Of a stretch of 6,267 nt of DNA, positions 1 to 5,585 are shown piece after piece. The DNA is taken from positions 1 through 6,267 of the forward strand of contig CALGLY010000615.1 of the NCBI GenBank assembly GCA_937959095.1, given 5' to 3'. Each line of letters starts with the position of its first letter. The stretch's first letter is position 1. The position numbers and the translations under genes were made by a program. Source of the stretch: an uncultured Saprospiraceae bacterium (lineage in GTDB: Bacteria > Bacteroidota > Bacteroidia > Chitinophagales > Saprospiraceae). The notes beneath the pieces were generated by a model. It was given only the letters and a program-made list of their open reading frames with translations. It was not told where the DNA came from and did not search any database.

Positions 1-1
1 T

Positions 2-85
2 TTAGAGCTTGTTGGAAATTTTTATGAACTGAAAATCAATAGCCCCCAACATGCTCTTAGCTATGTGAAAGCGGTCGTGAGATGA
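2..85 (+). CDS. Partial: 3' end of an unidentified gene entering from the left edge
   Basis: The second forward frame is open from the window edge for 27 codons and stops at TGA 83-85; the other two forward frames close early. The peptide starts LELVGNFYELKI and ends SYVKAVVR, a mixed composition that reads like the end of a real protein, but I do not recognise the family. The next gene, KilA-N, is convergent and ends at 104, leaving an AT-rich gap of 18 bases. An open stretch of this length can occur by chance, so the call is tentative. Confidence 0.35.
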   Translation, partial: LELVGNFYELKINSPQHALSYVKAVVR

Positions 86-103
86 TTTAAAAAAAATAAT
101 TTC

Positions 104-652
104 TCATTTCAATTTTTTCCTTTTTTCTTGAATTGCTTCCAATTCATCTTGCTCAAATCGCAAAACTTCCATCAAGCTGTTCACTTTTTTCTCGCTTTTC
201 CATTCTTTATGCGAAAGCATCCCTTGCATTTCCAATTCCTTCATTCTGCGGTAATCTTGAACAAACCAGACTTGAAATCTTGCACTCAGCCACATCATAC
301 AAGAAGCCGCAATATCAAAAACCGCCCAAGTGCCGCCGTACCTGCCGCTTTCACTCCGCATAAATGGAGTTTGTGTTACCCGAACATATTCTTTCACGCT
401 TCGTCCATCATATTTTTTATTGAATTCCTTTTCAATATCAATGCTGGCATCAGGATTGAAGGCTTCTTCGTAAGCCGCCAAAAATTCTAGTGTATCTGGG
501 TTTTTGAACCAGCGATAAAGCACTTTGCTACTATCTGCATTGGATGGATCGAAGTTTTTTACCAAATCTGTCAGACTGAACATTTCTTGTCCATCAATAT
601 TTTTTACCCGAATTTCTTTGCCTTTTACGATTAGTTTTTTGCCTTCCGCCAT
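104..652 (-). CDS. Stand-alone KilA-N domain DNA-binding protein
   Basis: This 182-residue protein carries a KilA-N domain over about residues 20-140. Seen directly: an N-terminal FSLTDLVKNFDP stretch (25-36), LYRWFKNPDTLEFLAAYEEAFNP (45-67, typical NW.RN.NTIEFL region), and SGRYGGTWAVFDIA (102-115) followed by WLSARFQVWFVQDYRRMKELE (121-141), the classic family signature. The last 40 residues (EWKSEKKVNSLMEVLRFEQDELEAI... region) are charged and likely a helical or coiled-coil tail. KilA-N proteins are common in phages, large DNA viruses and bacterial accessory regions, and are thought to bind DNA; a regulatory role here is inference. No integrase, capsid or repressor gene is nearby, so it is not an obvious prophage. 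The ATG at 652-650 is the first after the long inverted repeat and has no Shine-Dalgarno sequence. The stop is TGA 106-104. Confidence 0.85.
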   Translation of the reverse strand: MAEGKKLIVKGKEIRVKNIDGQEMFSLTDLVKNFDPSNADSSKVLYRWFKNPDTLEFLAAYEEAFNPDASIDIEKEFNKKYDGRSVKEYVRVTQTPFMRSESGRYGGTWAVFDIAASCMMWLSARFQVWFVQDYRRMKELEMQGMLSHKEWKSEKKVNSLMEVLRFEQDELEAIQEKRKKLK

Positions 653-664
653 TTACTTGTAAAT
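651..664. repeat. Short dyad overlapping the KilA-N start codon
   Basis: The sequence reads ATTTAC-TT-GTAAAT: two perfect 6-base arms around a 2-base centre. It overlaps the ATG of the KilA-N gene (650-652). A site like this could be an operator or could mask translation initiation, but its AT-rich arms are short enough to arise by chance. Confidence 0.4.
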
Positions 665-784
665 TTTGGTTCTCTGTAAAATCCCGTGACTAAGCCGAAG
701 AAAAAGTAATCACAACACTACTAATCGGTCGTTTTTGCGATTACTTTTTCTTCGTCCACAAGATTTGTCAGAGAACGTAAATTT
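661..784. repeat. Long imperfect inverted repeat in the KilA-N leader
   Basis: The core is a perfect 16-base inverted repeat: CGAAGAAAAAGTAATC at 696-711 and its exact reverse complement at 739-754. After one mismatch, CAA (713-715) pairs with TTG (735-737), leaving a loop of about 19 bases. Symmetry continues outward in blocks: GTTCTCTG (669-676) matches 769-776, AAATC and GTG blocks between remain colinear, and AAATTT at 661-666 matches 779-784. The arms are thus about 50 bases each, with a 5-base length difference near 691-695. In the KilA-N transcript this would fold into a large hairpin ending 8 bases before the start codon. It could be a small non-autonomous element (MITE), a bidirectional terminator or a regulatory structure; it carries no coding frame. 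Confidence 0.75.
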
Positions 785-787
785 TTA

Positions 788-810
788 AAGCCCCCCCATA
801 GGAGGGGTTT
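788..810. terminator. C-run/G-run hairpin, possible terminator
   Basis: A run of seven C (791-797), a 3-base loop ATA and GGAGGGG (801-807) form a 7-position stem with one C-A mismatch, extended by a G-T and two A-T pairs. Read on the minus strand, the hairpin is followed by CTTTAAAAATTT; read on the plus strand, by TTTAGAATTT. Neither is a clean U-tract, so it is a weak intrinsic terminator at best. It lies between divergent genes, where a terminator is not obviously needed, and it could equally be part of the adjacent repeat. Confidence 0.35.
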
Positions 811-824
811 AGAATTTGAAAATA

Positions 825-832
825 CAAAGGTA
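825..832 (-). promoter_or_regulatory. Candidate Bacteroidota -7 promoter element for KilA-N
   Basis: On the minus strand this reads TACCTTTG, an exact match to the Bacteroidota -7 consensus TAnnTTTG. A good TTTG -33 element at 19-21 bases upstream is absent; the region there is CCCTATTTTT. If used, transcription would start near 815-820 and the leader, about 165 bases long, would contain both the G/C hairpin and the long inverted repeat before the KilA-N start. Confidence 0.3.
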
Positions 833-905
833 TCTGTTTCTAGCTAAAAATAGGGTATTAAAAATTCCAAGTGTGTATCAAAAATTGCACTTTTTATTTG
901 AGTTA

Positions 906-1042
906 TCTATTGCCCCATGCTTTAGCTTGGGGACAAGGAATAAAAAGATGACTTGGCTTTAGTCACTAGCCGCGTCTCGGTTTGCGGCTAAAGCCAAGTT
1001 AGTGCTTAAATTGAGACCCCGGGCTAAAGCCGAGACAATAGA
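906..1042. repeat. Nested REPIN/MITE-like palindromic element built on GCTTTAGC
   Basis: The element is bounded by perfect 7-base inverted ends, TCTATTG (906-912) and CAATAGA (1036-1042). The symmetry continues inward as an imperfect terminal repeat of about 28 bases including GCTTTAGC and GGGG blocks. Four copies of the GGCTTTAG/CTAAAGCC core are present at about 919-926, 955-962, 988-995 and 1024-1031, the first two in one orientation and the last two in the other. The inner pair forms a perfect 12-base inverted repeat, 951-962 with 988-999. TAGCCGC (967-973) can instead pair with GCGGCTA (984-990), and GTCTCGG (974-980) with CCGAGAC (1030-1036), so alternative folds compete. GGCTAAAGCC-type palindromes recur between genes in Bacteroidota in my memory, possibly mobilised by RAYT/IS200-type transposases; none is in this window. 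No clear target-site duplication was seen. Confidence 0.75.
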
Positions 1043-1137
1043 TTGTGCAGTTTATTATTGGGAGTTGCCTAAGTTGAAAAAAATCTGATGAGTAAATTAA
1101 ATATAGATGATACCTTAGTGCGTCAATCCATATTTAG

Positions 1138-1157
1138 GGTGGTCGAATTCGACCACC
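1138..1157. promoter_or_regulatory. 20-base perfect palindrome just upstream of the glycosyltransferase operon
   Basis: The sequence GGTGGTCGAATTCGACCACC is a perfect dyad with no spacer, centred between 1147 and 1148 and ending 9 bases before the ATG at 1167. The next outer pair is a G-T. Its size, symmetry and position suit an operator for a homodimeric regulator, or a stem in the operon's 5' leader that would affect ribosome access. No such regulator is encoded nearby except possibly the divergent KilA-N protein. It does not share sequence with the other repeats in this gap. Confidence 0.6.
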
Positions 1158-1166
1158 TAATGAGAT

Positions 1167-2021
1167 ATGAAGCAGGAACGAAGCAAAAATAAAATGCACA
1201 CTTCCAACAAAATAATTCACGGGCTTTGGATAGGAGACATCACACCAATGGTATTGCTAACTATACACTCTTTCCTACAACATGGGCATGAGTTCCATTT
1301 ATGGCGATATGCACCAAGCAAACAGCCGCTTCCGAAAGGCGTGCGGGTGCGTGATGCGAATGAAATTATCCCAAAGGAAGAGGTTTTTCAGAAAAAAAGC
1401 AAGGACTCCAAAAACGGCTTGGGTAAAGGCAGTTATGGCGCACCATTCTCGGATTTGTTTCGCTACAAATTGCTCTACGAACAAGGTGGTTGGTGGGTGG
1501 ATATGGATGTAACTTGCTTGCAGCCCTTCGACTTTGAAACGCCCTATTATTTTCGTGCACACCCCATTCTCCCAATGGTAGGAAGTGTGCTAAAATGCCC
1601 GCCTCAAAGTGAACTCATGCGACTAAGCTATGAACAAACCCAAGCACGCTGCAATGAAGAGACGGAGGAGTGGCTTTTGCCGAATAAAATATTAAACCAA
1701 GTAGTACAAAGTCTAGGTTTATCCCAATATATCCTTGATGGACACTCCAATAAAGATGATTTTCATGAGGTGCAAGGATTGATGCAATTTTTAAAACCGA
1801 TTCCTGAAGAGTGGTATTTTATACATTGGATAAATGAAGAATGGCGCACAAGAGGCATCGCTGCGGATACTTTTTTTGAGGAGACAAGCTTTAGTAAATT
1901 ACTCAAAAAGTATCAATTGCCGTTCCATTCCAAAGTCCTACCAACAAATACACGTTATCTTTGGCTTTTTAGGGAGTATATTCGGCAACTGAAACGCATC
2001 ATAAAGCGACAATTTAAATAG
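1167..2021 (+). CDS. DxD sugar-binding-type glycosyltransferase (GT32-like)
   Basis: This 284-residue protein resembles the glycosyltransferase sugar-binding DxD family (Gly_transf_sug, OCH1/GT32-like), which transfers a sugar from a nucleotide-sugar donor. Seen directly: the N-terminal strand KIIHGLWIGD (15-24), then FSDLFRYKLLYEQGGWWV (94-111) running into DMD at 112-114, the DxD metal and nucleotide-sugar site in its usual place. The length is normal for bacterial members. The C-terminal 20 residues (from YLWLFREYI) are strongly basic and amphipathic and could lie on the inner membrane. There is no signal peptide, so the enzyme is cytoplasmic. ATG 1167 gives a 9-residue polar extension; ATG 1194 (residue 10) is equally plausible, and neither has a clear Shine-Dalgarno sequence. 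It is the first gene of a probable three-gene operon and ends 2 bases before the next start. The donor and acceptor sugars cannot be deduced. Confidence 0.85.
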   Translation: MKQERSKNKMHTSNKIIHGLWIGDITPMVLLTIHSFLQHGHEFHLWRYAPSKQPLPKGVRVRDANEIIPKEEVFQKKSKDSKNGLGKGSYGAPFSDLFRYKLLYEQGGWWVDMDVTCLQPFDFETPYYFRAHPILPMVGSVLKCPPQSELMRLSYEQTQARCNEETEEWLLPNKILNQVVQSLGLSQYILDGHSNKDDFHEVQGLMQFLKPIPEEWYFIHWINEEWRTRGIAADTFFEETSFSKLLKKYQLPFHSKVLPTNTRYLWLFREYIRQLKRIIKRQFK

Positions 2022-2023
2022 GC

Positions 2024-3169
2024 ATGAATCCACCAAAAATTGCTTTTCTGCTCTATTCTATGACAGGCGGCGGTATCGAGCGAACGGTCTCCATATTGCT
2101 GAAACACCTAGCGGAAAAGCATGAAATTTATTTGGTGTTATTCAATGAGCCGATCGAATATGAATTACCTCCCAACATCAAGGTAAAATACCTGCGTCGC
2201 AATTTTCAGTCGCGATTTTTGCGGCTTTTCACGCTACCTTTAGTTACTTTTCGGTATTGGAGATTTTGTAAAAAACAAAACATTCACAAAAGTATATCTT
2301 TCGATAGTATTTGTAATTTCACCAATTGTGTACTTAAATTGTTTGCTTGGCAAGAGGATTGTTATATCTATGAGGCAAATTATGCCTCGGTGCGTTTTCC
2401 TACTACTACTTGGCATGGGCGAATTCATCGGTTTTTAATACGAAAATTATATCCATTGTCGGATAAGCTTTTGGTGAATACAGCTCGAATTGCGGACGAT
2501 TTAGCGCAGCAACTTGGCTTAGTACATCATTATGTAAAACTTGTCCCAAATCCGCTCGATTTGCAAGTAATTCATATACAAAGTCCTACTTTTATACCCA
2601 AGCAAGTAGCTTTCGTTTTCCTTCATGTTGGAGGTTTTAGGCAGCAAAAAAATCATGCCTTACTGATTGATGCTTTTGCACAGCTTGGACAGCTAGATGC
2701 AGTCTTGTTACTTTTAGGTAAAGGGGAATTGGAACAGCAAATTCGGAGCAAAGTAGCAGAAATGGGACTCAAATCGCGCGTGTTTTTTGAAGGTTTTCAA
2801 TCCAATCCTTACGCTTATATGCAGCAAGCGGATTGTATGGTGTTGAGTTCTGATTATGAAGGTTCACCCAATGTGCTATTGGAAGGACTTGCTTGCGGCT
2901 TGCCGATTATTTCCACCGATTGTCCGTCAGGGCCTAGAGAATTACTAGCACCCGATTCGGATATAAATACGGTATTGAAGCGATTGGAATTGGCAAAATA
3001 TGGCATCCTCACTCCTCCTGGAGATGCCACTCAACTCGCTGCTGCTATGCAATTGCTTTATGGAAATAGAACGTTGCGACAGCAATATTGTACAATAGCA
3101 CAAGAGCGTGTTTCTGCTTTTGAGGCAAGTCGAGTAGCAAGGGATTTTGAATCCTTATTAGAGGAATAA
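2024..3169 (+). CDS. GT4-family glycosyltransferase (PglH/PglJ-like)
   Basis: This 381-residue retaining GT-B enzyme has the usual GT4 length. Seen directly: an N-terminal Rossmann start, KIAFLLYSMTGGGIERTVS (5-23), with the glycine-rich loop that contacts the acceptor or donor; a linker with VKLVPNPLD (171-179); the second Rossmann domain opening with FLHVGGFRQQKNH (199-211); LLLLGKGEL (228-236); and the donor-binding EGSPNVLLE (279-287), the E-x7-E motif, followed by GLACGLPIISTDCPSGPRE. The CPSGPRE segment and ILTPPGD downstream recall PglH/PglJ-type GalNAc transferases that extend undecaprenyl-linked glycans, but this is resemblance only. The enzyme is expected to be peripheral on the cytoplasmic side of the inner membrane. 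It follows the first glycosyltransferase by 2 bases and precedes the third by 23, indicating co-transcription and probable translational coupling. Confidence 0.9.
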   Translation: MNPPKIAFLLYSMTGGGIERTVSILLKHLAEKHEIYLVLFNEPIEYELPPNIKVKYLRRNFQSRFLRLFTLPLVTFRYWRFCKKQNIHKSISFDSICNFTNCVLKLFAWQEDCYIYEANYASVRFPTTTWHGRIHRFLIRKLYPLSDKLLVNTARIADDLAQQLGLVHHYVKLVPNPLDLQVIHIQSPTFIPKQVAFVFLHVGGFRQQKNHALLIDAFAQLGQLDAVLLLLGKGELEQQIRSKVAEMGLKSRVFFEGFQSNPYAYMQQADCMVLSSDYEGSPNVLLEGLACGLPIISTDCPSGPRELLAPDSDINTVLKRLELAKYGILTPPGDATQLAAAMQLLYGNRTLRQQYCTIAQERVSAFEASRVARDFESLLEE

Positions 3170-3192
3170 ATTAATACACATTATAGATTTAT

Positions 3193-4149
3193 ATGCACCC
3201 AACGCATCCAGCAATTTCGGTACTCTTACCCGTTTATAAAGAACCTCTAGCATGGGTGGGTCTGGCTATTGAGAGCATTTTAAACCAGACATTTACGGAT
3301 TTTGAATTGATTATTCTGCTGGATAATCCTGAAGATAAACCCCTTTATGATTTTATAAAAACCTATGAAAAGGATAAACGGGTACGTTTTGAACCGAATA
3401 CAAATAATATAGGTTTGCCAAAGACCTTAAACAAAGGAATTGCCCTCGCTCGTGCTAAATACATCGCCCGAATAGATGCGGATGACATTGCTTTACCACA
3501 ACGTCTTCATCGGCAATTTACCTTTCTGGAACAACAGCCTGAAATAGCGCTATGTGGCACACAAGTAGAAAAAATTGATGCTGCGGGCTATCATATTTCT
3601 CACTCCAATAGCTGCACGGATACTAATCTGATTCCTAAAATTGCACCTTACGTCAATGTATTGACCCATCCGACATGGATGATTCGGCGCGAGATCTTTG
3701 AGGTAGTAGGCGAGTATCGTGATTTTCCAAATGCGGAAGATTACGATTTGGTGATGCGTATATTGGATGCAGGCTTTAAAATCACCAATCTTGAAGAGGT
3801 ATTACTACAATATCGAGTACACTCTAAAGGACAAACTTGGGGGGCATCGCTTTCCCAAAAGGTCTGTTTGGAGTACATTCGCGAGTTGCATCTGCAACGT
3901 CAAAAACAGCCAGAGGATAATTTTGATGCTCGTTTGCTTCGAGATAAAATTGCTTTTGCAACTGTGACACATGGCGACGCACAACAAAAAGCACAAGCGT
4001 ATTTGTTTCAAGCGATGTCTTATGGTAGTCAGCAACAACGGATTAAGAAAGCCTTATATTTATTACGTTCTTTTAGTGTTTCTTCTTTGCAGCGTAGGTA
4101 TTATTTTCGCTGGTTGAGGGCAAGAATTCGGATGTATTTTAAAATTTAA
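3193..4149 (+). CDS. GT2-family glycosyltransferase
   Basis: This 318-residue inverting GT-A enzyme starts with the family's first strand, ISVLLPVYKEPLAWVGLAIESILNQT as a region (8-33), which binds the nucleotide. LLDNPED (42-48) follows. N-I-G-L-P-K-T-L-N-K-G (72-82) leads to ARIDADD (92-98), the DxD metal site. THPTWMIRREIF (158-169) precedes AEDYDLVMRI (181-190), where E182/D183 are the likely ED catalytic-base motif. The chain ends in a very basic aromatic helix (LQRRYYFRWLRARIRMYF) like that of the first gene of the operon, which may attach the enzyme to the membrane. No transmembrane segments are seen, so it is not a processive synthase. It is the last gene of the plus-strand operon and converges on the next gene with a 14-base gap. 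Its sugar specificity is unknown. Confidence 0.9.
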   Translation: MHPTHPAISVLLPVYKEPLAWVGLAIESILNQTFTDFELIILLDNPEDKPLYDFIKTYEKDKRVRFEPNTNNIGLPKTLNKGIALARAKYIARIDADDIALPQRLHRQFTFLEQQPEIALCGTQVEKIDAAGYHISHSNSCTDTNLIPKIAPYVNVLTHPTWMIRREIFEVVGEYRDFPNAEDYDLVMRILDAGFKITNLEEVLLQYRVHSKGQTWGASLSQKVCLEYIRELHLQRQKQPEDNFDARLLRDKIAFATVTHGDAQQKAQAYLFQAMSYGSQQQRIKKALYLLRSFSVSSLQRRYYFRWLRARIRMYFKI

Positions 4150-4153
4150 CGTG

Positions 4154-4172
4154 AGGAAATAGCTTATTTCTT
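4154..4172. terminator. AT-rich hairpin between convergent genes
   Basis: AGGAAATA and TATTTCTT form an 8-position stem (one G-T pair) around the loop GCT. It lies 5 bases after the GT2 stop codon and overlaps the TAA stop (4164-4166) of the convergent gene. Its position suits a bidirectional terminator, but the stem is AT-rich and there is no U-tract after it, so the call is weak. Confidence 0.3.
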
Positions 4173-5351
4173 ACTGCCTAAAGAATGTCTGTTTATTTCG
4201 GATGTCTTCTTTTTATGTTGAAGAGGAAAGTACTTTTTCAATACCTCAATATAACAAGCGATTACTAAGCTTTCATCAAAATACTTTATAATCCGTTTTC
4301 GTCCATTGAGTCCCATTTGTCGACGTTCTTGAGTAGACATTTTAAGGATTATTTCCATTTTTTTAGCGAGGTCTACAGCATCCTTTTTTTTACATAAAAG
4401 CCCATTATATCCATCTTTTACGATTTCCCGACAACCTATATTATCTGTCGTTATAATTGGTTTGGCCATAGCCGCCGCCTCTAACAAACTTCTTGGAGTA
4501 CCTTCTCTATAATAGGATGGCAATACAAAACAATCCGCATCTTCTATATAAGGTCGCACATCTTCTGTTTCTCCGAGGTAGTTAATATAACCTTTTTTAT
4601 GCCAATTATAAATCTCTTCGGAGCTAATGGCACTTGGATTATCTACATCCAAAAAACCTAGTAAAGCGAACTCTACTTCGGGGTGTTTTTGCTTGATAAT
4701 TTGAGCCGCTTCTACGAATACACCAATTCCTTTATCCCAAATCAATCTTGCAGAAAGCAAAAATTTAACCGTTTTTCGTTCTCTCTCCTGAAAAGGAAAA
4801 GCGGGCGCAAAGTGTTGAATATTCACCCCTTCACCTGCTAGAAGTTTTGTCTTTTTGGTGCTAGTAATGCCCCGTTCTATAAATTCTTTTTGGTCATCTT
4901 TATTTACAAACCATACTTCCTCCGCAAATTGTAATGATAAGCGATAGAGGAAGATAGAAAGGTAATGCAAGGCATTTTTTTTAATAAAGGTATAGCCCGC
5001 CCCTGATACTACGGAAATGGACTTTTTGCCCGCAATACGAGTTGCAATACTACCGTAGATATTGGGCTTAATTGTATAATGAAAAATAAAATCAACCTGA
5101 TATGTTCGATATATGGTTACCAATTTTCGGAGATAACGCAGATCACTAAATATGCTACGTCCTTTGTTATTAACTTGTACATCAATGTGATGATAGCCTT
5201 CTGAAATTATGTAATGGGTATAGTTGTCCTTTGGAGCAATGATAAGGATGTGATAACCACGTTCTTTCAATTTCCGTATCACTCCCATACGCAAATTGTA
5301 TATATACCAACTTGTATTCGCTACGAATGCAGCCGTTATTTTTTTCTTCAT
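4164..5351 (-). CDS. GT4-family glycosyltransferase, CapM/PglA-like
   Basis: This 395-residue GT-B enzyme matches the CapM/PglA type of GT4 enzymes, which add an early sugar to undecaprenyl-pyrophosphate-linked intermediates in capsule, O-antigen or glycoprotein glycan synthesis. Seen directly: TSWYIYNLRMGVIRKLKERG (13-32) after the first strand; FIFHYTIKPNIYGSIA (88-103), SVVSGAGYTFI (113-123), LSARLIWDKGIGVF (199-212), and REGTPRSLLEAA (282-293) with the E-x7-E pair E283/E291, then KPIITTDNIGCREIV. These are the hallmark segments of this subfamily in the right order. The C-terminus has a lysine-rich tail after residue 378. It is cytoplasmic and probably membrane-associated. The ATG at 5351-5349 is placed at the first conserved strand and has no Shine-Dalgarno sequence. 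It is convergent with the three-gene operon, so it is transcribed independently, though it probably serves the same glycan pathway. The exact sugar is not deducible. Confidence 0.92.
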   Translation of the reverse strand: MKKKITAAFVANTSWYIYNLRMGVIRKLKERGYHILIIAPKDNYTHYIISEGYHHIDVQVNNKGRSIFSDLRYLRKLVTIYRTYQVDFIFHYTIKPNIYGSIATRIAGKKSISVVSGAGYTFIKKNALHYLSIFLYRLSLQFAEEVWFVNKDDQKEFIERGITSTKKTKLLAGEGVNIQHFAPAFPFQERERKTVKFLLSARLIWDKGIGVFVEAAQIIKQKHPEVEFALLGFLDVDNPSAISSEEIYNWHKKGYINYLGETEDVRPYIEDADCFVLPSYYREGTPRSLLEAAAMAKPIITTDNIGCREIVKDGYNGLLCKKKDAVDLAKKMEIILKMSTQERRQMGLNGRKRIIKYFDESLVIACYIEVLKKYFPLQHKKKTSEINRHSLGSKK

Positions 5352-5369
5352 GCCAAAAAGTCTAGTGCA

Positions 5370-5504
5370 TCACTCAAATACCCACTCCAACTTGCTTTTT
5401 TGTAGTTGCGAAATTTGCTCTAATATAATAGCTATTTGCTGTCCGAAAAAATGAAAAATAGGGAGTTCGTAAATGGCTGGGTTTAACATTATGCTTTCTT
5501 CCAT
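5370..5504 (-). CDS. Doubtful small ORF upstream of the CapM-like gene
   Basis: From ATG 5504-5502 the frame encodes 44 residues (39 from ATG 5489-5487), ending 18 bases before the CapM-like start. The peptide contains PAIYELPIFHFFGQQIAIILEQ-type hydrophobic, helix-prone sequence and ends KLEWVFE. The frame stays open upstream to a TTG at 5552, but that codon lies inside a hairpin loop and I do not believe it as a start. I recognise no family. It might be a small leader protein, a remnant of a broken gene or chance; its closeness to the downstream gene is the main argument for it. Confidence 0.25.
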   Translation of the reverse strand: MEESIMLNPAIYELPIFHFFGQQIAIILEQISQLQKSKLEWVFE

Positions 5505-5542
5505 TTGTGGGTTGAGTGCAAGTTTTGAAAAAGTGAGACTGT

Positions 5543-5571
5543 CTACGGTCAATTTTTTAAGCTAACCGTAG
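5543..5571. repeat. Hairpin CTACGGT/ACCGTAG downstream of the sorting-tail remnant
   Basis: CTACGGT (5543-5549) and its exact complement ACCGTAG (5565-5571) flank a 15-base loop. It lies 15 bases beyond the stop codon of the T9SS tail on the minus strand. This is a natural place for the old gene's terminator, but the run of A on the minus strand lies in the loop and no U-tract follows the stem. Confidence 0.4.
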
Positions 5572-5585
5572 GCATAATTTCCACA

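Larger units (their letters stand above)
653..1166. other. Palindrome-dense 514-base intergenic region between divergent genes
   Basis: This gap separates the minus-strand KilA-N gene from the plus-strand glycosyltransferase operon, so it must hold regulatory signals for both. I see no convincing coding frame. It contains the long inverted repeat at 661-784, a G/C hairpin at 788-810, a promoter-like motif at 825-832, a nested palindromic element at 906-1042 and a 20-base palindrome at 1138-1157. The bases between 1043 and 1137 are AT-rich with no strong motif; TACCTTAG at 1111-1118 is one mismatch from the Bacteroidota -7 element, but I see no good -33 partner. Confidence 0.7.

Noticed and set aside
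128..490. Plus-strand open frames of 120 and 76 codons opposite the KilA-N gene
   Set aside because: They lie wholly antisense to a clear KilA-N coding sequence and have low-complexity, phenylalanine- and histidine-rich translations resembling no family.
1..1042. Prophage or integrated element suggested by KilA-N plus inverted repeats
   Set aside because: No integrase, att-like direct repeat, or structural or replication gene is visible, so the evidence does not reach a prophage call.
1053..1060. TATTATTG as a -7 promoter element for the glycosyltransferase operon
   Set aside because: It has one mismatch to TAnnTTTG and no TTG/TTTG at the right spacing upstream; such matches are common in AT-rich DNA.
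653..1166. CRISPR array or retron non-coding RNA in the intergenic gap
   Set aside because: The repeats are inverted and not regularly spaced, there are no spacers, and no cas gene or reverse transcriptase is in the window.
1282..1575. Open frames on both strands inside the first glycosyltransferase gene
   Set aside because: They overlap the conserved DxD region of a well-supported gene, and their translations show no domain features.
2240..2428. Minus-strand frame inside the GT4 gene
   Set aside because: It is antisense to a well-supported GT4 coding sequence and has no recognisable motif.
3767..4038. Two frames overlapping the end of the GT2 gene
   Set aside because: Both are shadows of the GT2 coding sequence, which runs uninterrupted through them to its natural end.
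5214..5405. Plus-strand frame opposite the start of the CapM-like gene
   Set aside because: It is antisense to the conserved N-terminal Rossmann segment and has no protein-like features.
5505..5552. TTG start extending the small ORF upstream to 5552
   Set aside because: The TTG lies in the loop of the 5543-5571 hairpin, has no ribosome-binding site, and two ATG codons occur further in.
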